From JALGVA01 sp964617715 (GTDB lineage: Bacteria > Armatimonadota > Zipacnadia > Zipacnadales > UBA5352): 64,000 bases of DNA. This document shows positions 42,802-51,337 of this stretch, piece by piece. The translations under genes were made by a program, and so were the position numbers. Under the pieces are notes generated by a model, which saw only the letters and a program-made list of their open reading frames with translations, did no database searches and was not told where the DNA came from. Numbering within the stretch: the stretch's first letter is position 1; every line of letters begins with the position of its first letter. The stretch lies in assembly GCA_964617715.1 (NCBI GenBank), contig CAZTZN010000001.1, positions 36,556 through 100,555 of the forward strand, given 5' to 3'.

Positions 42802-43578
42802 CTACCCCGCCCTGGCGAGCGCGACGTAGGCATCCCACAGCGCCACGAAGTACTGCAGCACCCGGTCGGCGTCGGTGCTCTCGGGCAGCTCGCCCGTGGC
42901 CCAGCCGTCAAAGCCGTCACGCACCAGCAGCCGCACCAGCTCGTCATACGGGAACTGCGGGTCCGCCAGGTCGTGCAGATGCACGTGGATTACCCGCTCA
43001 CGCACCGCATTCCAGGTCGGCTCTACCGACCCGTCCACCACGTCGGCCGGATTGCAGTTGAAGATCAGCCCGATGCCCGCCGGGTCGGCCTCGCTGAGCA
43101 CCTGCAGGCACAGCTCGGGCGTGTCGAACTGCCCGTGCATCTCGAAGCGCACCTGCGCGCCCACCTCTGCGCCATGGGCCGCGCACTCGGCCAGCGCGGT
43201 GGTGAGCTGCGCGATGGTCTGTTCGCGGGGCACCTCATCGTGGAAGACGTTCCCGTAGACCTTCACACCGCCGGTGCCGAGCACCGCGCACATGTCCAGG
43301 TGTCGCCTGGTGGCGTCGATGTTGGCCTGCAGCACCTCCGGGTCGGGCGAGTCGAAGCTGCAACTGCTGCTCAGCCCCGCGATCGCAACGCCCGCCTCGG
43401 CGAAGCGGTCGCGGATTGCCGCCAGCTCGTCATCGGGCACTTCCGGCTCGATGCCGTGCGCGTGCTCGCGCTGGGTGCGCAGCTCGACGCCCGCGAAGCC
43501 CAGCGCCGGAACCTTCTCGAAGATGGTCTCCAGGTCCCAGTCCTTCGCCATGTTGAACGTGAGCAATCCGAGCTTCAT
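42802..43578 (-). CDS. Sugar phosphate isomerase/epimerase (IolE/AP_endonuc_2) family protein
   Basis: A 258-residue cytoplasmic TIM-barrel protein of the xylose-isomerase-like superfamily. It begins MKLGLLTFNMAKDWDLE and has the pattern TIFEKVPALGFAGVELRTQ. Candidate metal ligands are Glu in QVRFEMHGQF, Asp in FNCNPADVVDGS, His in VIHVHLHDL and Glu in WATGELPES. Family members isomerise or epimerise sugars or inositols; the substrate is not known. AGGAGG 9 bases before the ATG at 43578 decides the start inside a much longer frame. It lies between the aminotransferase (84 bases upstream) and the reductase-like gene (38 bases downstream), all co-directional. Confidence 0.87.
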   Translation of the reverse strand: MKLGLLTFNMAKDWDLETIFEKVPALGFAGVELRTQREHAHGIEPEVPDDELAAIRDRFAEAGVAIAGLSSSCSFDSPDPEVLQANIDATRRHLDMCAVLGTGGVKVYGNVFHDEVPREQTIAQLTTALAECAAHGAEVGAQVRFEMHGQFDTPELCLQVLSEADPAGIGLIFNCNPADVVDGSVEPTWNAVRERVIHVHLHDLADPQFPYDELVRLLVRDGFDGWATGELPESTDADRVLQYFVALWDAYVALARAG

Positions 43579-43661
43579 CTCAGCGATCCTCCTCGTACTG
43601 GTGGGGCGCAAGCGCGGCCTCGGGTCGGCATCTGGACGGCGCGCGCGCCGTCGCCCGCCTG

Positions 43662-44864
43662 TCAGCCTTCCTCGCGCACACGCTCGACGGTCTCCCACAG
43701 CGCCGCGCAGATGTACTCGTTGTCGGCGGTGGTCATCTTCGGATGCACCGACACGCACATCAGCCGCCTGCCCAGCTCCTCCGACAGCGGCAACCGCTGG
43801 CCCTCGGTCATCCGGCCCAGGAACCGGTTGCTCAGGTAGCACGGCGGGTTGGCGACCACCACGCCTACCCCGTAGTCCTCGCCCATGATCTGGATGATGC
43901 GGTCGCGCTTCTCGCCGGCCCAGTCCTCGGGCACCAGGCAGGTGTAGAGGTAGTAGGTATGCCAGCAGTCCTCCGGCTCATAGGGCAGCGTCAGCTCCTC
44001 GAGCCCCGCAAGCAACTCATTGCGCTCCCTCACCACCGCGCGTCGCTCCTCGAGCATGGTGTCGAGCCGCGCAAGCTGCACCAGCCCGACGGCGGCCTGC
44101 ACCTTGGTCAGCTTGTAGTTGGTGCCCCACTGCGTGCCGCCGCCGAACTGCCGGATGGCCCGCAGGCGCGCCGCCGCCTCGGGGTCGCTGGTGGTGACCG
44201 CGCCGCCCTCACCCAGCGTGGTCATCAGCTTCATGGTGTGGAAGCTGAAGATCGTCATCCAGGCCCGCCCGCCGATCTTCTGGCCCCTGTAGCCGGCGCC
44301 GCACGAGCGCGCCGCGTCGCCGATGACCTTGAGCGGCCCGTGTTCGGGGTGCGGATGACGCTCGGCGATCTCCAGGTAGTCATCGATGGGCGCCGCCATG
44401 CCGTTCATATGCACCGGGTAGATGGCCCGCGTGCGCGGGGTGATGCGCCGCTCCACGTCCTCGGGGTCGGCCTGGAAGGTGCACGGATCGACCTCGCACC
44501 AGACCACCCTGCCGCCCTGGCCGATGACCGAAAGCGCGGCCCCCGGGAAGTTGATGGCGGGGACGATCACCTCGTCGCCGGGTTGCAGGTCGAGGCACAT
44601 CATCGCCATGTCCAGCCCGGTACCCGCGCCGTTGATCGACACACACTGCTCGGCGTTGCAGTAGTCTGCGAACTGCTGTTCAAACTGCTCGATCTCTTCG
44701 CAGATGAACCCGAAGCCCTCATTGGGGTCCATCGAGTCGCGGATGGTGCGCACCACGGTGTCGATCTCTTCCTCGCCGTAGTAGCCGCCGATATGAGGCT
44801 CGCCACGCCGCCAGCGGTCGGTCCGCTGCGTGCGTAGTATCTCTTCGCGCCGCTCGCGGTCCAT
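43662..44864 (-). CDS. DegT/DnrJ/EryC1/StrS family PLP aminotransferase
   Basis: A 400-residue cytoplasmic enzyme of PLP fold type I. The Schiff-base lysine is Lys212 in IFSFHTMKLMTTLGEGG and the pyridine-binding Asp is Asp183 in VIGDAARSCGA; both are intact, and the length is normal. Family members transfer an amino group from Glu or Gln to a keto sugar, or act as sugar dehydratases (not expected with Lys present). The absence of a nucleotidyltransferase or glycosyltransferase nearby is unusual for a nucleotide-sugar pathway, so a free keto sugar or inosose may be the acceptor. GGAG 8 bases before the ATG at 44864 fixes the start. It shares a 210-base divergent promoter region with the RidA-like gene. 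Confidence 0.92.
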   Translation of the reverse strand: MDRERREEILRTQRTDRWRRGEPHIGGYYGEEEIDTVVRTIRDSMDPNEGFGFICEEIEQFEQQFADYCNAEQCVSINGAGTGLDMAMMCLDLQPGDEVIVPAINFPGAALSVIGQGGRVVWCEVDPCTFQADPEDVERRITPRTRAIYPVHMNGMAAPIDDYLEIAERHPHPEHGPLKVIGDAARSCGAGYRGQKIGGRAWMTIFSFHTMKLMTTLGEGGAVTTSDPEAAARLRAIRQFGGGTQWGTNYKLTKVQAAVGLVQLARLDTMLEERRAVVRERNELLAGLEELTLPYEPEDCWHTYYLYTCLVPEDWAGEKRDRIIQIMGEDYGVGVVVANPPCYLSNRFLGRMTEGQRLPLSEELGRRLMCVSVHPKMTTADNEYICAALWETVERVREEG

Positions 44865-45074
44865 GCCATCATCTCCAATCATCGCTCTGAAGTCGCAGCC
44901 CGAGACGTCCGCGCGGGAGGCCCGAGCGAGCCCCGTCGCGCGCATGCAGATGGTGCGCTGTCGGCGGGGCAAGGACCTCCATCGGAGCGGGCGGCGCGCG
45001 CGGGCATGAACCCAATCCGCCGCCGGGACGTTTATTCGACTGGTAAGCCCACGGCGCGCGCAGGGAGTGTGGGA

Positions 45075-46175
45075 ATGTCATCGAGTGAGATCAACCAGGC
45101 GGGGCACGATCTGCATCTGCGCGAGCTGCCGCGTGACGGCATGCGCGAGTTCTTCGTCACACGCGCCCGCGCCAGCGCGACCGGACTCACGCTCGCGGCC
45201 GAACACCTGGACCGGGACCTGGCCGCCAGCGTGGTCGCCGCCGAGTGCTTCGACGGCGCCGACCCCGCAGGGGGAAGAGCGCTGCTGCGCCGGCCCGAAA
45301 TGCCCGTGACCTGGGTGCGGGGCGAGACCTCGGGCGACGGCCTGGGCGGCGTGCACCTGCACGCGATCGCGGATGCGCATGTCGTGCCGCTGGAGCTGGA
45401 CGGGCACATGGTCGGCGCACTGGTGGATGGCCCGCACGCCGCCGAGTGCCTCCTCGCCGGCATTCACACCGGCGACGTGAGCGCCCCTCGCCCGGCGCAG
45501 GCGCGCGACACCTTCGAGCGCATCGAGCGGGCGTTGGCCCTCGCGGACATGGACTTCGGCCATGTGGTGCGCACCTGGCTGTTCCTCGACGACATCCTGT
45601 CGTGGTATGCCGACTTCAACCGCGTGCGCACCGCCTTCTTCACCGAGCGCGGCGTCTTCGACGGACTCGTCCCGGCCAGCACCGGCATCGGCGGGGCGAA
45701 CCTCGCGGGCGCGGCCATGGTCGCGGGCGTCTACGCCGTGCGCGCAAAGATCCCCGAGGTGAGCGTGCAGGCGCTGCCCTCGCCGCTGCAGTGCCCGGCG
45801 CTGCGCTACGGCAGCTCGTTCAGCCGCGCGGTAGAGGTCGCCATGCCCGACGTGCGGCGCGTGCTCGTCTCGGGCACCGCCAGCATCGACCCCGACGGCG
45901 CCACCGCCCACGTCGGCGACGTCTACGCGCAGACCGCCCACACCTGCGAGGTGATCGAGGCCATCCTCGACTCGCGGGGGATGAGGTGGGAGGACGTCAC
46001 GCGCGCCACCGCCTACGTGCGCTTCCCCCAGGATGTGGGCGTCTTCGAGCGCTACCGCAGGGCCGCCGGCATCCCGCCACTGCCGGTCATCGTGGCCCAC
46101 AACGTTATCTGCCGCGACGACCTGCTCTTCGAACTCGAGGTCGATGCCGTCCGCACCTCCCCCGACCGGGCCTGA
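45075..46175 (+). CDS. Double-domain RidA/YjgF-like protein
   Basis: A 366-residue cytoplasmic protein. The C-terminal half has the RidA/YjgF fold (VLVSGTASIDPDGATAHVGD, RATAYVRFPQD, LLFELEVDAV at the end), and the middle contains a second, more diverged copy (RIERALALADMDFGHVVRTWLFL). This double arrangement also occurs in chorismatase-like (FkbO/Hyg5) proteins, so either a diverged deaminase or a chorismatase-like hydrolase is possible. The C-terminal Glu of RidA is present; the catalytic Arg is not obvious. GGGAG 7 bases before the ATG at 45075 supports the start over 45006. It diverges from the aminotransferase operon across 210 bases, and an imine/enamine-clearing role beside a PLP enzyme would make sense. 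Confidence 0.78.
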   Translation: MSSSEINQAGHDLHLRELPRDGMREFFVTRARASATGLTLAAEHLDRDLAASVVAAECFDGADPAGGRALLRRPEMPVTWVRGETSGDGLGGVHLHAIADAHVVPLELDGHMVGALVDGPHAAECLLAGIHTGDVSAPRPAQARDTFERIERALALADMDFGHVVRTWLFLDDILSWYADFNRVRTAFFTERGVFDGLVPASTGIGGANLAGAAMVAGVYAVRAKIPEVSVQALPSPLQCPALRYGSSFSRAVEVAMPDVRRVLVSGTASIDPDGATAHVGDVYAQTAHTCEVIEAILDSRGMRWEDVTRATAYVRFPQDVGVFERYRRAAGIPPLPVIVAHNVICRDDLLFELEVDAVRTSPDRA

Positions 46176-46494
46176 CCACCCCGCGCTCGGCGCCGCACCC
46201 TGCCGGTCATTGGCCACGCCGAACGCCTGCCGCGGTACGGCCGTGCCTTGCCCACAAGTCTCCGCGGGCACGTGTCGGCGGCTCCGCGCTTCCGGATCGT
46301 CCGCGTCCGCAATCGGCCCGCTCCCGGCGACGCTTCGGCCAGAGTCGTCCGGAGGGTCCGAGGGAGCGCGGCGAACGACCAGTCGCCTGACCGGCCCGCC
46401 GTTGTCGGCACACCATCCTCACCCACGCAGGAGGTCCGGCGTTCGTCATGGAAGAGGCTTCGTGCACAAATCGCCACGCCGTCCGGGAGCCACC
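46176..46494. other. Intergenic region, no feature recognised
   Basis: 319 bases between the RidA-like gene and the GH20-like gene, both on the plus strand. The only element supported is the ribosome site GGGAG, 5 bases before 46495. No hairpin terminator, promoter pair or RNA gene could be seen. Confidence 0.5.
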
Positions 46495-49359
46495 ATGACG
46501 CGGACCGTCGCCGCATCGCTTGCGCTGGCGCTGTCGGCGGCCGTTGCGTGTGCGCAATTGCCCTCCGCGCTGCGCAATATCATCCCCACGCCCCAGCAGA
46601 TCGAAGCGGTCGGAGAGCCCTTCGTCCTGGTCGCCGATGGCGCGCCGGCGGCGACACTGGTCATCCCCGATGATCCGCCCGTGCAGGTTACCCTCGCCGC
46701 CACCCACCTGGCGCGCCGCATCGAGGAGGCCTGCGCAGTTGCGCTGCCGGTCGTGAGCGCCGACAACTTCGGCGGCGGGCGGGCGCTGTGGTTCGGCGAG
46801 GCGGCGCGTGCGCACCTGACACCCGAGTGGAACGCCGACCTTACCGCCGCGCAGGCCGCACAGGAGTACCTGATCGCGCCCGTGGGCGCCGGCTACGCGC
46901 TCATGGGCCGCGGGCCGCAGGGCACTCTCTACGCCGCCATGACCGTTCTGGCCGCGCTCCAGGTCGAGCCGGAGACGGTACGCCTGCCCGGCATGCGTTG
47001 CCACGACTGGCCCGACATCGCCTGGCGCTGGGTGGGCGGCTTCCCTGAGTTCGGCAGCGTGGAGGAGCAGCTCGAGTGGTGCATGGAACACAAGATCAAC
47101 GTCGTCAGCTCGCCGGGCTTCTACCGCCGCACCATGCACGACACCGCGACGCAGCTCGCGCAGAATCGCTTTGCCCGTGCCCACGGCGTGCGCGCGCTCA
47201 ACCTGCTCTTCGGTGACATGGGGTTGAAGAACCGCCGCGCCTACCCCGACGGCGAGACCTACCTGTGCCTGGACGAGGGCGCGCCCAGCGAGCGCGGCTG
47301 GTGCGTCACCAACGCAGCGCTGCTGGCCGGGAAGCAGCGGTTGCTCCGCGAGTTCGTTGAGGCAACCGAGCCGGGCGTGCTCTACATCCACTTCGTGGAC
47401 GAAGACGATCTCCGCGACGCCACCGAGATCTGGCTGAACCGTTGCGTGGACTGCCGCCGGCGGTACCCGAGCGACCTGATCGAGGCCGAGGACGGCAAGG
47501 CCGGCGCTCAGGCTGCGGTCTTCGACGCGATGTGCGACGCCATCTTCTCCGTGAGCCACCCCGACTCCGGCTACGAGGCCGCGCGCGACTGCCTGGTCAT
47601 CTTCGTCAGCGCGCCGTATACGCTGTGGAGCGAGGACGACACCGCGTGGGATCGCGAGGTCGCCTACCACTGCACGGTCAGCCGGCTGATGCGCCACGTA
47701 GACAATGTGCACTTCTGCATCCGCGAGAACGGCCTGCGCCGCGACACCGGCGTGAAGCGCTGCCGCGAGCTGGCCGAGGCGCTGCGCACGCGCGGCAACG
47801 GGCATGAGGTGATGATGTACTTCCGCGAAGGCGACAGCCGGGACACCACCATCGGCCGGCCGCGACGCATGCGGATTCCATGGCCGCTGCTGGCCTCGCC
47901 GGCGATGACCGTGTCCTTCGAGGGGGCCGGCTCGATCCTGATGGCGGGCAGCCCGCCCGCGCTGCTGGAGGTCGAGTACGCGTGGAATCTGCGCGGCGAC
48001 GGCTTCCGCCTTGATCCCGCCACCGAGGACCAGTGGCGCGACACGTACCGTGGGCTCAGCAGCGGCGCGCTGCGGCCGGAGGAGATCTTCGGCGACGACG
48101 GCTTCCTGGGCCGGATGTTGACCCACCTCTACGGCGTGGGCCCGGCGGCGCAACTCGGCATCCTCTACCGGCCCCGCCCGGTCGAGAGCGCAGACGGCGT
48201 GCTGCTCCCGCCGGTGCAGTGGTCGAGCTGGCTGGCGATCGCGCACGATCCGTGGTTCGCGACCATTGACCCGGACCGGCTGCGGCAGTTCCGAGCGTTC
48301 TTCGAGGCATGGCGCGCGCTCAACGAGGAGGCCATCGCCGCGGTGGACGCCGCCCTGGCGGCCGATGACCTGCGCGAGCCCGGCCGCTTCGACCTCGAGT
48401 CGATGCGGCAGGGCCTGCGGGTGGCCTTCGGGTTGCAGGAGGCGGCGGCCCATGCCTCCGCCGCGTATGCGTCACTGCTCGACGGCGACCGGGCTGCTGC
48501 GGACGCGGAGATGGCGGCGGCTGCGGCGGCCTGCGAGCGGGCGCGGGAGGCGGCTGCGGGCCGCGACAGCCGCGTGGCGGAGATCGATGCCGAGCACCGC
48601 GCCATGGCCGGGCACTACCAGGCTCTGCTCGCGAATGCCGAACAGCTCCGCGAGATGCATCAGCGCCTGACGCAGGCCCGGGCGTCGGCGGAGGCGGATC
48701 GCGCCGCTCTGGCGGCTGAGCTGGCGGATGACGCGGCCGTCGATCCGTCGCGCCTGGCGGGCAGGACGGTCGCGCTGGTCGGCGGCGGAGTTCGCAGCGA
48801 GATCGCGGCGCTGCTCACACCCTTCGGCGTGCGCGTGCTGCCCCTGCCGGCCGCGCCCGACCTCCCTGAGGAGGCGCTGGCCGCCGATGTGATCGTCCTG
48901 GTTACACGGTCGCTGTCGGCCGCAGGGCTGGCGCGCCTGCAGGACTACCTCGCAGGGGGCGGGGCGGTGCTCCTGGGGAGTGCAACGCCGTTCTACATGG
49001 TCGGCAGCGACGTGGACCTGACGAAGATCGCTCTGTGGCTGGGGGCCGAACGCTACGGGAACTTCGGCGGTGCCGTGGCGCCGGTCGGCGACACGGCGCT
49101 CACGCGGGGCATCGAGGCCGACGATTCGCTGCAGGGCACCGGCAGCTCGGCCTGTCTGTTCACGCCGCTGGGGGCGCTGCCGGTGCTCAGACCCGCGAAC
49201 AATGCGGCGGGCATCTGCGCGCTGGCGCACCGCTTCGAGAACGGCCGTGTCGGCTACCTGTGGACCCTCGGCCCGGGCGAGGACCTGACCTCCGCGCGCG
49301 CGCAGGTGCTGCTGCGCATGATCGCCTGGCTGGCCGGGGCGCCTACGCCGGGCGGCTGA
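46495..49359 (+). CDS. Secreted GH20-like protein with C-terminal amidotransferase/ThuA-like domain
   Basis: A 954-residue exported protein with leader MTRTVAASLALALSAAVACA. NIIPTPQQIEAVGEPFVLV begins a GH20-type N-terminal domain (about 25-150), normally found next to the hexosaminidase barrel. The middle (about 155-600) is barrel-like (YIHFVDEDDLRDATEIW, HKINVVSSPGFYRR), but the canonical Asp-Glu pair of GH20 is not found. Residues 620-760 are helical and Ala-rich, probably a coiled bundle. The last 190 residues (VALVGGGVRSEIAALL, AGGGAVLLGSATPFYM) resemble the class I glutamine amidotransferase/ThuA-like fold seen at the end of some glycosidases. GGGAG 5 bases before the ATG supports the start. 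Its 3' end overlaps the convergent next gene by 17 bases. Confidence 0.8.
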   Translation: MTRTVAASLALALSAAVACAQLPSALRNIIPTPQQIEAVGEPFVLVADGAPAATLVIPDDPPVQVTLAATHLARRIEEACAVALPVVSADNFGGGRALWFGEAARAHLTPEWNADLTAAQAAQEYLIAPVGAGYALMGRGPQGTLYAAMTVLAALQVEPETVRLPGMRCHDWPDIAWRWVGGFPEFGSVEEQLEWCMEHKINVVSSPGFYRRTMHDTATQLAQNRFARAHGVRALNLLFGDMGLKNRRAYPDGETYLCLDEGAPSERGWCVTNAALLAGKQRLLREFVEATEPGVLYIHFVDEDDLRDATEIWLNRCVDCRRRYPSDLIEAEDGKAGAQAAVFDAMCDAIFSVSHPDSGYEAARDCLVIFVSAPYTLWSEDDTAWDREVAYHCTVSRLMRHVDNVHFCIRENGLRRDTGVKRCRELAEALRTRGNGHEVMMYFREGDSRDTTIGRPRRMRIPWPLLASPAMTVSFEGAGSILMAGSPPALLEVEYAWNLRGDGFRLDPATEDQWRDTYRGLSSGALRPEEIFGDDGFLGRMLTHLYGVGPAAQLGILYRPRPVESADGVLLPPVQWSSWLAIAHDPWFATIDPDRLRQFRAFFEAWRALNEEAIAAVDAALAADDLREPGRFDLESMRQGLRVAFGLQEAAAHASAAYASLLDGDRAAADAEMAAAAAACERAREAAAGRDSRVAEIDAEHRAMAGHYQALLANAEQLREMHQRLTQARASAEADRAALAAELADDAAVDPSRLAGRTVALVGGGVRSEIAALLTPFGVRVLPLPAAPDLPEEALAADVIVLVTRSLSAAGLARLQDYLAGGGAVLLGSATPFYMVGSDVDLTKIALWLGAERYGNFGGAVAPVGDTALTRGIEADDSLQGTGSSACLFTPLGALPVLRPANNAAGICALAHRFENGRVGYLWTLGPGEDLTSARAQVLLRMIAWLAGAPTPGG

Positions 49360-51238
49360 GCGCGAGGCGCGTGACCGGCCCGCGGATGCCGAAGCAGTTG
49401 CGGCTGCGCGCTTCGATGGCGGCGCGACCCCCGGGCACGCGCCACTCGAAGTTGCTCTCGGCATCGCGCCAGTCGCCGTCGCCCATGCGCACCTCAAAAG
49501 CCTCGAAGTTGGGCGTGTCGGTGCGCAGCTCGACCGTCAGCACGTCCGGACGGTCGGTCGCGAGCAGCGTGATCCGCGTCTCGTTCAGCGCCCAGTAGTA
49601 GTCCCCCGGGCGGTTCGAGGTCAGCCCGTACTCGGGTGACTCGCGGGGCACCGCCTCGTCCTCCCACCACAGATACGCGTCGCAGAAGTAGCTGCCCCAC
49701 CCATGCGTCAGCTCGCCCGGGAAGGGCGTGTCGAGGAAGTTGTTGCGCAGCGCCGCCCCGAAGCGCCGGTAGCCCTCGAAGCTGCATTGCTCCTGGGGCT
49801 GGAGTGTGTCGCCGGTGATCGGCGGGCGCCGCGGGTAGATGACCTGGATATCGCGCGTGCGCCCCTGCCGCCACAGGCGTCGGATCTCCAGCGCGTTCAG
49901 GGGCACCCCCTTGTGCTCGAAGTGGCAGTTGCGCTCGGGGTCCTCGGAGTTCCCCGTGTCCATCAGCACCCACTTGCGCAGGTCGTTGCACCACAACTCG
50001 GCGACGCAGTGGTGGTCGAGGATCACGTGGCGGCCGACGTAGCCCAGCGCCGCCGCGGTCTCAACCATCAGCGTCGTGTAGTGCGTGCACATGCACAGCG
50101 CGCGCGGCTCCTGATTGGTTTCGAGGATCACCAGCGCGTCGAAGGGCGGGCACCAGTCGGTGCGGCCCGAGTCCCACCCCCTCGGGGCGGTGTGGCGGCA
50201 CCAGTCGCGCAGCGCCACGAAACGCTCCATCTCGGTCGCGCAGCCCGCGACCACCTGGTCGAGGTCGTACTGCTCGCGCAGACGGGTCAGGCGGTCGGTG
50301 GGGCCCTGGTACGCGAACCGGTACGAGCCACGGCCCTCGCTCAGTGCCGTGGTCTCAACCACGCGCGCGACAGATTCTGCGGCCGCGGCGCGCACTTCGG
50401 CGTCAAGGCTCACTTCCCTGAGCACGGGCGTGGTCCGGCCGTCATCGCTGCCCAGGATCGCACGCCACTGCAGGAAGCGCGGCAGCCGGCGGCGCGCGCA
50501 CACCCGCGCGGCCTCGCCCCACGGGCTCCAGCGCTGCAGGTCCGCGGAGGTGCGCGCCTCCAGGCGCACGTTGCTGCCCCGCGGCGCGTCGGCCTGGCAG
50601 CTCAACGACACCGTCGCCGACCTGAAGCGCGGGCAGATGCCGCCCTCGGCCGCCAGCGCGGCGAGGTCGATGGGCGGCGAGGTAACGGCCGCCTCGGTCG
50701 GGTAGCGCCCCAGCCGCAGGCGCACCAGGAACTCGCCATCGTTCATGCCCTGCGGACCCATCGCGTCGTAGTCCCAGGTCACGCCGCCGTCGGTGCTGAG
50801 CGCCGAGCGGTTGGGGCACATCGACTCCTCGACCAGCATCTCGCCGCCGCCGCTGAACACGAAGCGGTTGACGCCCACGCACAGCGCCTCCGCGGGCACG
50901 CGGGCCACCGACCAGCCGGTGGACGGGAGCCGGCGGATGGGCTTGAGCCGCCGGCCGTTGACCTCCGCGCGCGCGGGCTTGCCGAAGACGTAGAGGCGCC
51001 CGTCGGCGATGTCGGCGCGCGTGAGCACGAACTCCTTGAGCGCATGCACCTCGTCGCTGAGCACCTGCCGGTTCTCGCGGTGGGTCATGCCGCGCTCGTC
51101 CTGCAGCATGACCGTCCGCGCCAGGCGCACGCCGCCCGCGCGGTTGTCGAGGCCGCGCTCGCGCGTGCACACCTCGAAGTCGTCCTGCGACGACCAAGCC
51201 CGATGCGCGCGCCTGATCTCGGTCTTCGACGTGCTCAC
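49343..51238 (-). CDS. Transglutaminase-like protein without leader
   Basis: A 631-residue protein. The transglutaminase-like core is at about 330-440. The candidate Cys-His-Asp triad is Cys in ALCMCTHYTTLM (about 384), His in HVILDHHCVAELW (about 409) and Asp in KWVLMDTG (about 425), in the right order. Residues 1-320 contain beta-sandwich-like regions (SLSCQADAPRGSNVRLEA). Such proteins are proteases or cross-linkers, or inactive relatives; the substrate is unknown. No signal peptide is visible. Start: GTG at 51238 is preceded by AGGTGAG at 6 bases, whereas the in-frame ATG at 51259 has no ribosome site, so GTG is chosen. It is the last gene of a unit with the DUF5010 and RidA-family genes, 99 bases from the former. 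Confidence 0.78.
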   Translation of the reverse strand: MSTSKTEIRRAHRAWSSQDDFEVCTRERGLDNRAGGVRLARTVMLQDERGMTHRENRQVLSDEVHALKEFVLTRADIADGRLYVFGKPARAEVNGRRLKPIRRLPSTGWSVARVPAEALCVGVNRFVFSGGGEMLVEESMCPNRSALSTDGGVTWDYDAMGPQGMNDGEFLVRLRLGRYPTEAAVTSPPIDLAALAAEGGICPRFRSATVSLSCQADAPRGSNVRLEARTSADLQRWSPWGEAARVCARRRLPRFLQWRAILGSDDGRTTPVLREVSLDAEVRAAAAESVARVVETTALSEGRGSYRFAYQGPTDRLTRLREQYDLDQVVAGCATEMERFVALRDWCRHTAPRGWDSGRTDWCPPFDALVILETNQEPRALCMCTHYTTLMVETAAALGYVGRHVILDHHCVAELWCNDLRKWVLMDTGNSEDPERNCHFEHKGVPLNALEIRRLWRQGRTRDIQVIYPRRPPITGDTLQPQEQCSFEGYRRFGAALRNNFLDTPFPGELTHGWGSYFCDAYLWWEDEAVPRESPEYGLTSNRPGDYYWALNETRITLLATDRPDVLTVELRTDTPNFEAFEVRMGDGDWRDAESNFEWRVPGGRAAIEARSRNCFGIRGPVTRLALSRPA

Positions 51239-51337
51239 GTGTGACTCACCTCGGTTCATACGCCATCGCGCTCGATGCCACCGATGGCGTGCGCGGTGCC
51301 CCACCGTGCGCCCACCCATCCGTGGCTCCCACCACGG

